Assembly: GCA_028274465.1 (NCBI GenBank)
Contig: CM051458.1
Coordinates: 80,372,085-80,436,084 of the forward strand
Reading direction: 5' to 3'
Length of the DNA: 64,000 bases
DNA from: Plantago ovata
Lineage: Eukaryota; Streptophyta; Magnoliopsida; Lamiales; Plantaginaceae
How positions within the stretch are numbered: the first letter of the stretch is position 1; each line of letters starts with the position of its first letter. This document shows, one piece after another, positions 11,483 through 24,243 of the stretch. The position numbers and the translations under genes are program-made. Below the pieces are notes generated by a model. It did no database searches. It saw nothing but the letters and a program-made list of their open reading frames with translations, and was not told the origin of the DNA.

Positions 11483-12694
11483 TATTTCTGTAATACCAAA
11501 ATTTAAAAATACAACTTCTAAAGCTTCAACAATTTATAATTATACTTCCATCAATATATTTAACTCCTAGGGGTGATATAAACATAAAAACATAAATCTA
11601 GATATCAAGCTTGTTTATCACTCTACTTTTAGACAAGTTATATTAAGTACTATACGATTACTACTTATATATAATCCAATAAAAGTATAACGTAGTACTA
11701 CTTCCAAAATTCATTAAATCTTAGAATTATACTTCTAATAATATACTTTAAATTACCATATGTTGTCTACACGTGGATTCATAGAATACAATTTGTCATA
11801 CATATTTTGTTAAGCATATACAATTTTTAATAGTTTGAGTACTTATTCATAAAAATATAAAACGTTAATAGTAAATCATAATAATCATAAACCTTTGTGG
11901 TAATGTCTAGTATGCATATGTCTCCATAGTTAAAAATGATCTTAGGTAAAGACGGAGAGCTTAAATTTTTACATGGGGAACTAAAATAAAGTATGGATTA
12001 TTAAGCGTACCTTTAGCTACTTGGATGATGAGAGTAATTGAGCTAAAAAATTGGATGATAGTAAATTGAAGGATTTGTGATAGTGTTTTGGATTTTTATT
12101 TTTTTATTTTTTTTTAATTTTTTTTTTAGTACTAGAGTTGTTCACTTTTAATATGGGAATTTAGAGAGTAAGGGGACTTATTGGGAGAGACATTGTTAGG
12201 AGATTATGTAGTAATGTGCATGTTTGGTGTGATTAACAAGTGTAAGAAATGGACCTATTTATAGTTGATGAAAACACAAGTCATTTTCACCACATCATTA
12301 GACTTGTGTAATTATCCGATGAAGCCACATCTTTCACTTCATCTCCACACACTTGTTAAGTTTTAATTATGTCTTGGTGAATACCTTGAAATTTCCTACA
12401 AAGCTTATGAGGGAAGAATTGGAGAAGAAAAAGAAAAAGAAAATAAATGAAGTATGTGATCAAATATGGTTCAAAGTTGAGTACTAAGTAAGTTTTCTAA
12501 TTTTTCATGGCCACAACTAATTTCAAATGCTCGATAAAAAAATGTTTAACCGTAAAAGATTTGTATGTAAAGCTCATTTCTACAAGTTGTAAAGTCGGTA
12601 TTATGACAATGATTTTTACTAATATAAGAGCTTTAAGGATTTTATAATTTATTTATATGTTTATTTATTTATTTCTTTTAGCGGGGCATTACAA
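11483..12694. other. Intergenic AT-rich sequence
   Basis: Long AT-rich stretch with homopolymer runs (near 12100) and no supported gene. Confidence 0.4.
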
Positions 12695-12910
12695 CACTAG
12701 CGACGGATCATCCGTCGCTATTTACCATCATTCGTCGTTGTATTCTGCGGCGGATGAGTCCACACGCCCTAAGGGCGCTCTAAAACGACTTATGTTCATC
12801 CGTCGCTATATCTATTTCATCCGTCGCTAAAAGACCGATCTGTCGCTAACCTTAGCGACGGATCGATCCGTCACTAAAGGTGATCACTATACATGGGAAT
12901 CCTTGTAGTG
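12695..12910. mobile_element. CACTA-type non-autonomous element or end fragment
   Basis: The right end is CCTTGTAGTG, the complement of the canonical CACTACAAGG terminus; the left end begins CACTAGCGACGG. At least six copies, in both orientations, of the subterminal motif AGCGACGGAT lie in 216 bp. The same motif and right end occur at about 47310-47642. The left terminus lacks the ACAAGG part, so it may be internally deleted or truncated. Confidence 0.65.
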
Positions 12911-13075
12911 AGTATGAAAGAGAAGTATAAAGTGATAAAGTAGGAAAGATAAATAATGAAGTATTGATAAGTGGAGGAAAATTGTAATAGAACGCCAAAA
13001 AAGTAAACTTAGAAAAAGTTAATTGTGGAACTAATTTAAGGAGTGATTTTTAGCATAAACTTATCTAAATTCTAA
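12911..13075. repeat. Stowaway/mariner MITE remnant
   Basis: The segment 'gtataaagtgataaagta ... attgtaatagaacgccaaaa' matches the interior and right half of the MITE at 42832-43095. The terminal repeat itself is lost here. Confidence 0.5.
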
Positions 13076-13417
13076 GAGCACTCCTTATGGTTTGAAACTT
13101 AATTGGAGTTTTAAATATATAAGAAAAAAACAACACTCCCAAATTGAAGTCTCCAATAGTTTGGGGCTTAATTGTGACTTCTATGTGGGGCTTTATGTTC
13201 CAATTACAACTTCATTACTCCATTCCCTATGGAGTATTAAACAATTATTTTTTATATTATTTAGGGCTTAATTGAGGGCTACTAAGTAGTAGACATTGTA
13301 CATAGGCTACTACTACTTTAGTAGCCCCAAATAAAACTTCATTGGAAGTATATTTTTGACTTAATTGTGATTTTAAGCCCCTATTAAATTCAAAAAAAGT
13401 CTTAATAAGGAGTATTC
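13076..13417. mobile_element. Harbinger-like (Tourist-type) MITE, copy 1
   Basis: A 342-bp element with TIR GAGCACTCCTTA at the left and TAAGGAGTATTC at the right, flanked by TAA on both sides (13073-13075, 13418-13420). The interior carries repeated 'ttagggcttaattg' and 'agtagcccc' phrases in inverted orientation. A shorter relative lies at 61933-62179. Confidence 0.7.
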
Positions 13418-14304
13418 TAAAACTAAAATCTAATCCAAAGAAAAATTAGTAATAATAAATCATTAGAGAACTTTGTAAGTTGGATATGTAAGACGCCTCC
13501 TATCTGGGCGGAACTAGACTAAAGCAACTGTAAGAATATGGGCCAAACAGATAGCAGCAACCCACATATAAATATAAATCTCCAATGCATTATGCATACC
13601 TAGACAATCACTGGGGCCTTCTCCAACAGTTGATCTCGACGAAAAGGGTATCCACTACGTATAGATTTCCCCATTCTGGGCCGAGACTGGAAGAATAGAT
13701 TGATCCCAAAAGTGGAGCTCAACCGCGCCACGTCAGCATTCCACTAACTTAATTCCCAACTCTTCCAACATGCTCCAACAGTTGATCCCCATTGATCCCC
13801 TATTTTTCATTTATTTTACTATTTTTTTATTTCATCTTCTTTTTTCTCCATTAAGTTTTTTTTAATAATTATTCATTTCATTTTAAAACATTATATGATA
13901 CTTCAAAATGCAATAAATATTTAGAAAAATTATTAAATAAAATAGTACAATAGATTATCAAATTAAAAAATACACTCGTGAAAAATTAAAAGTTAAACAA
14001 TAAATATAAAATATTACATAAGTTGAAAATTAAAATTTAAACAATTAACATAAACTATGACATAAAATGTAATAGTTTATGTAATTTTTATTTATGCATT
14101 ATTAAATATGGAAATAAAATACTAAACATAAAAAAGAAAAGAAGAAAAATAACATTAAGAAAAATTAAAAAGATGATATAATCAAATTTAAACGGCAAGC
14201 TGGTAGAGTAGTGGTAGTATAAATTATGATCAACAACAACACAACAAGACAAAAGAAAGAAAAATAAAAAAAAAAGAAAAAAGAAAAAATAATAATATTA
14301 TATA
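13418..14304. other. Intergenic AT-rich sequence
   Basis: No gene is supported. The phrase 'tccaacagttgatc' occurs twice (near 13625 and 13778), which hints at a decayed Harbinger-like MITE. Confidence 0.35.
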
Positions 14305-14380
14305 GTTGAGCTTGGGCTCATCAGTTGAGTCCAAGCTCAACTACGTGGACAATTGAGTCCACATGCGTCTCTAATGGAGA
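14305..14380. repeat. Three consecutive short hairpins
   Basis: Three perfect or near-perfect stems follow each other: gttgagcttgg/ccaagctcaac (14305-14341), gtggac/gtccac (14345-14362) and gtctc/gagac (14366-14380). They probably belong to the end of a decayed MITE. Confidence 0.55.
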
Positions 14381-14645
14381 CCCAACTTCAGATGCAGGAG
14401 ACGGCATGAGTCAAGTCCATGATGGCGACATTGATTTTGGTAAGGACAATAATCAGATTTGGATTTTGGCCAACTCCATTAGCAACTGACAAACAGAAAC
14501 AAGTTTGGTATACATTTTTTTTAACAGGAAAAAATCTTTTTATTAATAAGGGAGCATAATAGATGCTGCAAAACACTACAACTGAAATACTCAAAACACA
14601 CATCCGAATAATAACTTAAGTTTACAACTTGAAACATAGTCTGAA

Positions 14646-15118
14646 CAGTGGCGTATCTAGGTTGGGTCAAGGTGGGTCACTTGACCAGCTGAGATTTGTA
14701 TGTTTACCAGTTTAGTACTACTATTTACATGTTTTATCTCTACCTAGTGGTGAGTGACGACCCAATAGGTTACTAGATGACCGGTGTTCGATCCACATGT
14801 TTCTGTTTCATATTTGCACTTTAATATTTATTTTTTCTTTTTCAGCCAAAAAATCCTAATTCTTTTACAGTTTTTTTCACTATTTACACTTTCATTTACA
14901 ATTTCTATGCTTATTTTTTCTTTTTCAACTAAAAAAATCTTTATTTTTACTTTTTTTTAAAAATAATTTAACGTTTAAAATTAGAAAAAATTGCTACTTT
15001 GCTAAGTTTATTATTTTTGAAAATGCAATTCTTATATATAACATATTATACATTTTATAATCATATTTTTATGGTCAAATTTTCGACCTTCTCATTTTGA
15101 GTCCTGGATTCGCCACTG
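14646..15118. mobile_element. hAT-like MITE
   Basis: Terminal inverted repeats CAGTGGCG...CGCCACTG, with extended similarity (cagtggcgtatctagg against the complement of tcctggattcgccactg), typical of plant hAT MITEs. The interior is AT-rich. A clean 8-bp target duplication is not visible. Confidence 0.65.
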
Positions 15119-15186
15119 AACCCACTTTTTGCATGTGAAAATGGCTACTAAGGCTCTGCTCTCTTTGTATTAAATCTCATTATTTT

Positions 15187-15340
15187 CAGTTCAGTTCAGT
15201 TTCATTCAGTTATGTTCAGTTCTGTTCAGACTTGCTTAGTTATATTTCATACTACAAATAAATTATGTTCAATTCTGTTCAGTTTCATTCAGTTATGTTT
15301 GATTCAGTTCAATTCAGTTCAGTTCAGTTATATTCTGTTT
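15187..15340. repeat. TTCAG pentamer repeat tract
   Basis: Degenerate tandem iterations of ttcag with interspersed ttatg, split by a short unique spacer near 15235-15275. Confidence 0.75.
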
Positions 15341-15440
15341 AGACGAAAAGAACAGTTTCTGATTACCGACCAAATACAAACAAAATCTTCACTTTTAAAA
15401 CTTCCATTATATTCACGCCATCTGAATTTCTCGTAGGTAG

Positions 15441-16255
15441 TGTTTGCTTGCAAATCCGGTTGGGGAATTGGAAAATCCCATGGGAATTGATCAAAATCGG
15501 ATTTCCCATTTTGAATGGAAATGTTGAATTACCTTGTTTGGTAGCTTATTAGCACCACTCTTCAACCAGAAATTGACAAAATCCTTTTTCCATGTTTGGT
15601 TGCTTAAAAAACAAGAGAATATGAATTGCTACAATATGAAATTACTTTTATACGCATGGTTTCTTAGCAAAGTGGCACCAACTAAAACCAAATTGAAGAA
15701 GCCCAAGTACAACCATGAAAAAGCAATGTTACAAAATTCATTTTTTGTCACCATGAATATTCCCCTTTCATATAGATTGGATCCAATGATTTTGAACGAA
15801 GATTGAAAATTTTTATTGAAGTTGGATCCAAATAATTAGGTTTTTTTTTTTCTTTTCGGGCAAAGCTAACTATTCATGTAGATTCGTAGATAATATGATC
15901 GATCCAAATAATTAAGTTTGTTCTAATTGTTGTATATAAGTAAAAATGTTCGCATTCCACAAATCAATACTGGAGTATTGTTTTGTTTTATAGTCAAGTC
16001 TCAAGCTAGTGAATATATACATATATAATCTTTATAAAGAGTCGATTTTAATTTTGTGTTATTTACATCATTATATATATTTCAGCTTGTTAATTAAAAA
16101 AAAAAAAAGAGAAAAATAAGTAACTAGACTTACTAGTGGTTCCGTTGCTATAGTCATGGGCAAGAAAGCTAGAAAGTATGCTGCTAGTACTATGTTGCAC
16201 CGTTAAGTCAAGAAATTAATTAAGGCCCAGTTTAATTAGTTACGTACTATTGATT
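15441..16255. other. Intergenic; nothing recognised
   Basis: AT-rich flank of the large LINE insertion. The frame at 15534-15806 lacks any recognisable domain. Confidence 0.4.
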
Positions 16256-17186
16256 TTGTTCTTATACATTTTTTTTTAAGGAATCAGTCATTTATTAACT
16301 ACGAATTAAGTAAGTTAGATCTGTTTTGACAAATACCACATTGTTTAGGTCAGCTAAAAGTAAATTCGAAAGTCACGCAGGGCAATTGTCTTTAAAATAC
16401 ATAAACGGTTCTAAAGATTTTATGAAGTCCGAAGTGTAGTTAACACGACCGGCTGATGAGTCTTGAAAATTCGCCCGTCGAGTCTTGCCCAGTTCACTTC
16501 CTTTTTTTGCTAAATGATCTGCTACACCATTTCCTTCCCGATAGACAAAATGTATGACCACGTCTTTGTTCCTCCTGACTTCCTCAATGTCTCGGACTAA
16601 TTCTCTGTGCTGCCATGCTACTTGATTCACCCTGTTAATACAATTAAAAGCATAGATGGAATCAGTTTGGATGATGATATCTTGGAGATTTAAATCTTGG
16701 CATAAAAGCAATCCTGTTTTGATTGCCAGGAGTTCCGCCGTATTGATTGTTGATCTTCCTACAAAGGCATGTAATGCTACCACAAGTTCACCCTTATCAT
16801 CTCTTATAACACAACCAATGCCTGCCCCTTCATAATCAGAAAGAAAGGAACCATCCGTGTTTAGACTTACTTTACCTGGAGGTGGTTTTAACCATTTACA
16901 TGGTACCTTTAAACTTACCTTGGGGAGTGATGTTGCCAAATTTCCCAAGACTGTATCCTTAGTTAAGTTCTGCAAATCTTTTCTAAGGTGAAAGCAAGAG
17001 ATTGTTTTATTAGCAAAAATAAAACTATTCCTTGCATTCCAGGTAATCCACAAAAAGTTTAATATAATAATTTGAGATATATGATTAGTACTTTCCTGGA
17101 ACATTAAGGAGTGTAATGAAGGATTTAAATGAGCAGGTATAATTTGTTTTCTCAAATCATCAAAGGAAGGACAAAAAAAGAAAATA

Positions 17187-19904
17187 CTTCCTCCGTTTTT
17201 TTTGAATGTTCCTAAGGAGTAAAAAGCACAAAGTTTAAGGAAATGCTATCTTTTACTGAAAGCCCCACAAGATGAGGTGAAATAGTTGAGTAATGATCTT
17301 TTTGACCCCACATATTACTTTATTAGGAATATCATTAGTGAACCTAAATCGTTCCCTCCAAAACAAGATAAGCATAAGGTAGAAATGAATTAAAAAATGC
17401 AGGAAAAGAATAAAAAAAACTTAAAATACCAGCTAATTTACTATTCATACGAAATTGACTCCAAATGTTTACAATTTCCCACCAAAACAGGTAGACATCT
17501 ACTGTAACTTGCACATTTAGATTACATCAAAATGGAAATTGAGATTTGGCTCCAAAATATACAAAATTTCCCACCAATCCACATTTTACAATGAGACTGA
17601 ATTCAAAATTACATTATCTTCATATATAAACAAACCTAACAGTACAATACTTACTTCTAGTTAACCAATATCCACAATTTCATTGAAGCCAAAAAACAGT
17701 CCCAAACCTCAAAATGGTCAGTAAGAACCTTTCCAATGAAGATAGAAACAAGATTGCGCAGTTTCTTCACCAAAACTCTAAGAACTTGATCGTGATTCGT
17801 GGGAAGATGCAGGAGGCTGCTTCCAAATACGGGGTGACCAGGAGATGCATCAGGAAGATTTGGCAAAAAGCAAAGCATCAAGTCACTCAAGGAGAACCAA
17901 TATGGTTGTGCAATGAAAAAGCTAACATAAGGAGCAAAAGAGTGAAACTAGACAAGGAGAAATTCTTGAGTCTAAAACCCCCAGAAAGAAAAACTTTGGG
18001 GACGCTATCCACAAGACTCGATGTAAGCAGAACTACATGTTGGAGATGGCTTAAGCAAGGGCTACTCAAACCTCATACAAACTCAATAAAGCCAGCTTTA
18101 ACATTTCAAGGCAAGTTAGATAGGCTAGCCTTTTCTCTTAAGCACTTGCATGTTGATCCTAGTTCTCACACTATCAAGTTTAAGAGCATGCAACATATAA
18201 TTCACATAGATGAGAAGTGGTTCTACCTCAAAAAAGAATCACTGAGGTATTATGTGCTCCCAGGAGAAGAGCCCGTTCATAGGACTTGTCAAAGCAAAAG
18301 ATTCATCACAAAAGTCATGTTTATGTGTGCAGTAGCTAGACCTATGTATGATGAAAATGGTGAGATGTTTTTTGATGGAAAGATAGGCATGTTTCCATAC
18401 ATTAACAAGGTGCCGGCAAAAAGGAAAAGCAAAAACAGACCTCGAGGAACACTAGAGACAAAGCCAGTTGAATCTATAACTCGAGAAATCACCAAAAATT
18501 GCCTACTGACTCAGGTTCTGTCCTTTTTCTTTATATCTGAGATACTCAAGTTAATTACAGTATAATTCAAGTCTATTGAATTCACCACTGACTGATACTT
18601 TAACACACATTTGTCACAGATTTTACCTGCTATAAAGGCTAAGTGGCCTGAAGGAATTAGCAAGGATATACTAATCCAACAAGACAACTGCAGGGCACAC
18701 ATAGATGATGATGATCTTGAGTTCAGAAATGTTGCTAGTCCTGATGGATTCGACATCCATCTTGGATACCAGCCAGCCAATTCACCAGACACAAATGTGA
18801 ATGATCTTGGGTGGTTTAGGGCATTACAATCATTGAAAGATGAGGAAATACCAATGAATGTTGATGATCTAATTGAGGCTGTTCTCAAATCTTTTGAAAA
18901 TCTAGAAGCTTTCAAACTGAATAAAGTTTTCTTGACCTATCAAAGCTGTTTGATTGAAATTATGAAGAAAAGGGGGTGCAACAATTATAGGACTCCACAT
19001 ATGGGTAAGGATGCTATGATCAGGCAAGGTATTTTACCAACCTATCTCGAGGTAGATGAAACATTGGTAAGAGAATGCATTGATTATTTAATTGCAGCTC
19101 GAGAAACAAAAGAGATTGAAGAACTAATGATGCAGCTAGGATATGAATTGCATGAGGATCTTTAGTTTGAAAATATATAGAAATAGAAGTATTTTGTAGG
19201 TATGCAATAACTCCTTATATTTTGCCGATCTCATTGCATTTTCTTGTTTATGGTTAGGAAACATATCCTATAGTATAGAATGCATATGTTTAAACTGTAA
19301 ACTGTAAACTTGGTAATGAGAATTTTTCCCTCTTTTGGATGTAACTACCTTTAGTTTACTCATCAGTCTATTAGTTCATTTTTACCTTTTTTTTATGCAT
19401 TCAGGTCACTTAATTATTTATCTTCATTCAGGTCACTACTCTATTATCAATCATCATTGGATCTTTGATAAAATATTACTACTCTCAAGTCACTTGCTAG
19501 TAAGTATGCTACCAAAACGATTGATCATATTACCAAATGAACATAAAGACTCAAATGTGATTGTGAAAATGTAATTCCAGTCTGCAGTAAACTTTTTCAA
19601 ATCATCTTGTTGTGAACAACAAATCAACTGCAGAAATGTGAGAGATGGTAAAGGAGAAGAATAGGCGTGAATCTTGAGATGGTGAAATGATGTGCAGTGT
19701 CATTATTATTGTTACTTTATTGTTTTAATTGATTTAAAGGGTAATTAATTTATGATTTCATTTACTTGCATCATTAGTTGTGGTGTTTATAGCTAATTTT
19801 TACTTCTTTACTTATGGCCGAGACTTTCCTTATTTGGAATGAGGAACTTTGTAACGAAACACCCAAAATAGAAACCTAGGAACATATTAATGAAACGGAG
19901 GAAG
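17187..19904 (+). mobile_element. Complete plant mariner-like element (DD39D)
   Basis: 2718 bp with TA target duplications at 17185-17186 and 19905-19906. The terminal inverted repeats start CTTCCTCCGTTT and extend about 30 bp with mismatches (left continues ...gaatgttccta, right complement ...attaatatgttccta). The interior holds one two-exon transposase gene with 527 bp upstream and 739 bp downstream. The element sits inside the zf-RVT region of the LINE ORF2, in opposite orientation. Intact ends, duplications and reading frame make it the best candidate in the window for a recently active transposon. Confidence 0.92.
17714..19165 (+). CDS. Mariner transposase (DD39D), two exons, apparently intact
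   Basis: Exons 17714-18514 and 18620-19165 join in phase 0 (ACTCAG|GTTCTG, GTCACAG|ATT) to a 448-aa protein. It is a nuclear enzyme that binds the element's inverted repeats and catalyses cut-and-paste transposition into TA. The N-terminal helix-turn-helix region (about residues 8-55) contains EAASKYGVTRRCIRKIWQKA. A second DNA-binding helix segment contains RLDVSRTTCWRWL. Catalytic aspartates: Asp166 in HIDEKWFYL, Asp289 in IQQDNCRAH, and Asp329 in NSPDTNVNDLGWF. There are 39 residues between the last two, which is the plant DD39D signature. I see no stop or frameshift. Plant relatives of this length (430-500 aa) are usual. Activity is not shown by sequence alone. Confidence 0.92.
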
Positions 19905-22260
19905 TATGAGATAAGTTTTCTTCCTCTTTTCTGCAAAGTCTGCAAATAGGAGAGTCAATTATATTTTGCTTGTATAACCTATCTGCTGTTGGTAATCTAT
20001 TATGAAGAGCTATCCACAAGAGAATTTGATTCTAGGAAAGACATTAAGATTCCAAAGCTTCGGCCAAGGCAGAGAAGGTAGCACTGGTTTCATAAGCATT
20101 TTATAAGCACTCTTAACTGAAAAGAAATCAGAGTTTGTTTTGTTCCAAACCGGTTTATCAAGTCTATTATGAGTGGGGGGGTGCCAAGCAAAAATTTCTT
20201 CAACAATTTCTAGTGGAAGCACCTTTATTAATTTATCTAAGTCCCAATTTCCATTTGAAGCATAATCACAAAATTTTTCTTGAATGTTTGCATTTGGAGA
20301 GTACTCAACCAGTTTTTTTATCTCCTAACCATTTATCAAGCCAGAAATTAATAGAAGATCCATCACCTATTTCCCAAGAAAGACCCTCCTGAATCTCAGG
20401 TTTTAATTTTACAAGGGTTTTCCAAAGCCAACTATGAGCAATTTTGGGTTGAGCTTCCAGAAAAGTTGTGTTAGGATAATATTTTTGTTCAAGAACTTTT
20501 GCCCAAAGAGAGTCCTCATTAGAGATTAACTTCCAAGCCAGTTTCAGTTGAAAGGCTTTATTCATATCCTCTAAGTTTCTAACACCTAGCCCTCCTTGGC
20601 CTTTAGGAAGGCAGACAGTTTTCCAGTTTACTCTAGCTCTTTTATTGGTTTGTTTAGAAGCATTCCAAAGAAATTGATTATTGCAAGAATTAATTTTATT
20701 GATACAAGTACTAGGGATTTTAGCTACCTGCATGCAATAAGAGGGGATTGTATTTGTAACTGCTGCAATAAGAGTTGCTCTACCCGCATAAGAAAGAAAT
20801 GTAGAATACCAATTATCAATTCTATTGACAACTCTATTAACAATATGATCAAATAAATCTGTCTTTTTTTTTCCAAAAAGAAAGGGTAAGCCCAAATACT
20901 TATCCAGTCTTTTATTTGAAGCAACTCCTAACTTTTGAAGAATTTGTTGTTTCCTGTTTGTAGTTGTGTTTGGGGAGAATAGGATTCTAGATTTTATCCA
21001 ACATATTTTTTGACCAGAAGCCTCAGCATAAGTGTTAAGGCAACCTTGGATGCCCCTTACTGATGATTTAGTTGACTTGCAGAAAATCATACAATCATCA
21101 GCAAAGCATAAAGTAGGGATTTTAGGGCCACTCCTACTGGATTTTAGCCCTTGGAAAGTACCTAAGGCTTCTTGTTTTATAATGTAATGAACAAATAACT
21201 CTTGGGCTAGGATGAACAGATAAGGTGAAAGAGGGTCACCTTGTCTAATTCCTCTAGAAGGTTTCCAAGTCTGAGACAAATTATTATTGACAATCACTTG
21301 ATAAGTTACAGTTTTCATACATTCCAGAATTAAGGAGATAATTTTTCCAGGAAAATTGAACTTTTTAAGAGCTAGAATGACAAAATTCCATTCTAGTCTA
21401 TCATAGGCCTTTTCCACATCTAGCTTTAAAGCCATATAATACTGTTTTGATTTAGTTTTTTTGTTCATTGTATGGAGAAGCTCATGAGCTAAAAGGATGT
21501 TATCACTAATCTGCCTACCTGGGACAAAGGCATTTTGATAAGGTGAAATGAGGTCCTTTAGATGGGGTCTTATTCTATTAACTAGAATTTTTGAAATGAT
21601 TTTATAGCTAACATTACAAAGGCTAATTGGTCTGAAGTGAGTTACTAATTTAGGGTTTGGTCTCTTAGGTATTAAGACTATGGAGGTGTCATTGATGTTC
21701 TTAGGCATTTCACCTGTTTGAAAAAAGCTTTTAACTAACTTTGAAACTTCTTTCCCAATAAGGTCCCAATTTTGTTGATAAAAGAAGGCATTTAACCCAT
21801 CAGGTCCTGGAGCTTTGTCAGGGCCTATACTTTTAACAGCACACAAGATTTCATCATCCTCAATATCTTTAAGGAGATGGATATGGTCTGAGGGGTTGAT
21901 AGTAGGAAGATTTAAATCTTGGAAAGCCTCTAGATTATTATTTTGACTAATGCTTTGATCTTTGAAAAAGTTTTCAAAATTTTGGGTTAAGAGTTCCGTG
22001 TCAGTGATCCAGTTATTGTTTGCATCCTGGATTCCATGAATATAGTTTTTCCTTTTTTGATTGGTTGCATAGGCATGAAAGTATTTGGTATTAGCATCAC
22101 CTAATTTAATCCAATTATTCTTAGCTCTTTGAGCCCAATAGATACTCTTTTGTTTTCTTAGTTTGTTTATATAATTCCTAATATTTGTTTCCATTTGACC
22201 ATAAAGAGCAGGGTTCTGGGGGATTTTCATATTAATTTCATACAAAAGATTCTTACTCTT

Positions 22261-23308
22261 TTTTTTTTGGAAGTAATCATCATGTTTATTAACTCCAAAA
22301 ACGTTCAAAGTACAAAGGTCGACAAACGTCCTGACCAACCACGAAACCTGTCTAGCAACCAAGATCTTACAAAAAATCCTAAGGAAATAATGCCACAGGC
22401 AGCTATAATTAATGAAAAACAAGTCCAGTCACATACTGTTCCATAGCTGGGTGATTCGTGCTTCTATAGGTAATGTGTCTCACCACCTCCTTTACCATAC
22501 TAGTCACTGTTATGTCCTGCTGCTGGAAAATTTTTGCGTTGCGCCCATGCCACAGCACATACACGCACTCAGCCAGCATCCATTTAATCAACTTTGGTTT
22601 GATCCCCCGACCACGAGCCCGTCTGCATATCAGCCGCAGTCCGCTGTCCCAGTCAGGCCATGCAATATCCATCTGCGCCCATTTAAACACCTCAGTTATC
22701 AGCTGCTTAGAATGCGCGCACGTAAAGAACAGGTGTTCCGCTGTTTCTGGTTCACCACATAACACACAGACTCCATCAGTGTGCACACCAAAACGCATCA
22801 GTCTTTCTTTTGTGGCAAGCCGTTTTTGTAAGCAAAGCCACAGCACGAACGTCGCACGAGGTCTTGCCATATTCTGTGTTATCAAATCATTCCAGTCCGG
22901 GCGGTCACTAGTGCCCCGCAATCCCTTATAAATTTCCCCCACTACATATCTCCCTTTAGCCAGACAAGCAGCCCACTCAGTTAGGCCATACACAGCTGAT
23001 CTGCAATTCAACACACTCCGCAAAGTCCATGAGCAATTTGCAGCAGGAAGGTAGTCTTGGATAAGTGAATCTTTAAGGTAGTAAATATGGACCCATTTGA
23101 TCCAAAGTTTATCACTCTTATTTTGGATATGCCATAACAATTTAGCCATTAGTGCTTGATTCCATTCATCAAGAGCAATAACATTCATACCCCCAGAGCC
23201 GTGCGGTTTGCATACCTTGTCCCATGCAACAAGGGCTTTACGAGAATTATTATCCTCCCCACTCCATAGATACGTTCTACAAATGCTTTCAATGTGATGT
23301 AGCACATG
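22261..23308 (-). mobile_element. 5'-truncated LINE nested in the larger LINE
   Basis: A 1048-bp insertion flanked by a perfect 16-bp duplication, aaagattcttactctt, at 22245-22260 and 23309-23324. A T run at 22261 marks the poly(A) tail of a minus-strand copy. It encodes the ORF2 C-terminus (23305-22409) without stops: RTYLWSGED, AWDKVCKPHGSGGMNVIAL, then zf-RVT (CVLCGEPETAEHLFFTC) and a tail WMLAECVYVLWHGRN. It belongs to the same family as the fragments at 4644-5645 and 28586-29198. The perfect duplication and open frame indicate a recent insertion. Confidence 0.92.
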
Positions 23309-24243
23309 AAAGATTCTTACTCTTATTAATCTCTTCTTTTAATTCTTTAAGGGTTGCAAGAGGCCACTGGGGTGCTTTACTAGCTAAAGAATTGCAAAAA
23401 AACATGAAAGCTTTTTTATCCTGAATAATATCCCTATTCCACAGGTTTTTTAGATTTTCTATAAAAACTTTGTTTTCTTGCCAAGCATTTTCAAACCTAA
23501 ATCTTCTTGGTGGCTTATTAATATCATCTCTAGTGTAAATAAGAAGCAAGGTATGGTCAGAAGTTGTAGTAGGAATATTCCTAACTATGGTGTTTGGGTA
23601 ATTCATTATCCAGCTATGATTGGCACAGGCTCTATCTAATCTTTCACAGATAAAAGAATGGCCAAATTGTCTATTTGACGAGGTATAAAGAGGCCCACAA
23701 AACCCTAAATTATCTAAGTTACAGTTCATAAGGCAGTCTCTAAATTTATTCATTCTAAACCATTCAGGATTTCTACTGCCTAGTTTTTCATAAGGGTGTA
23801 AGTAAGAATTAAAATCACCACAAACCAACCAATCATTAGAAATCTGTAAAGATAGATTTTCAAGATCTTTCCATACCTGAGCTTGCTTTGCATGTTGTGG
23901 GGCATTGTAGACCGTTGTGACATTGACCTCCTTTCCGTATCGATTAATAAGGACTCTTGCATTGATGATTCTGTCTGAGATCTGTGTTGAGCTCATCTTG
24001 ACCTGTCTGTCATCCCAAAGTAGCCAAAATCCACCCGATTGCGGAGCTTCCTGCGGTGGTGGTACGATCTTATAGTTCTCAAATTTTAGTTTCTTGATGA
24101 TTGGCTCCGAGACCTTTGCACTGGCCCTTGTATCCATCAACAATATTAGCACCGGGTTGAAAACCTTGATATACTCCTCAAGTTCTGCTACAAATTCTGG
24201 CTTGCTGACGCCACGAACATTCCATGTTAGTATCTTCATAGTA

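Larger units (their letters stand above)
16373..24239 (-). pseudogene. LINE ORF2: endonuclease, reverse transcriptase, RNase H (interrupted)
   Basis: ORF2 begins MKILTWNVRG at 24239, 4 nt after the ORF1 stop. The AP-endonuclease domain shows WNVRG, GDFNS, RLDRACANHSW and SDHTLLL. After the nested LINE, the reverse transcriptase shows LIPKRPNP, FRPISLCNVSYKIISKIL, LKLDVEKAYDRLEW, GIRQGDPLSPYLF and the catalytic FADD (CFADDCMIFCK), then YLGLPF. The zf-RVT region follows, split by the mariner. The RNase H domain (17155-16373) has NTDGS, AELLAIKTGL, QTDS and REGNGVADHLAK. A one-base expansion in an A run near 20312 and a one-base loss near 20022 break the frame. At both insertion points the flanking frames rejoin exactly when insert and duplication are removed. 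Confidence 0.9.

Noticed and set aside
12695..12910. CRISPR-like array because of regularly recurring short motifs
   Set aside because: The motifs alternate in orientation and sit next to a CACTA-type terminus; this is subterminal transposon repeat structure in a eukaryote.
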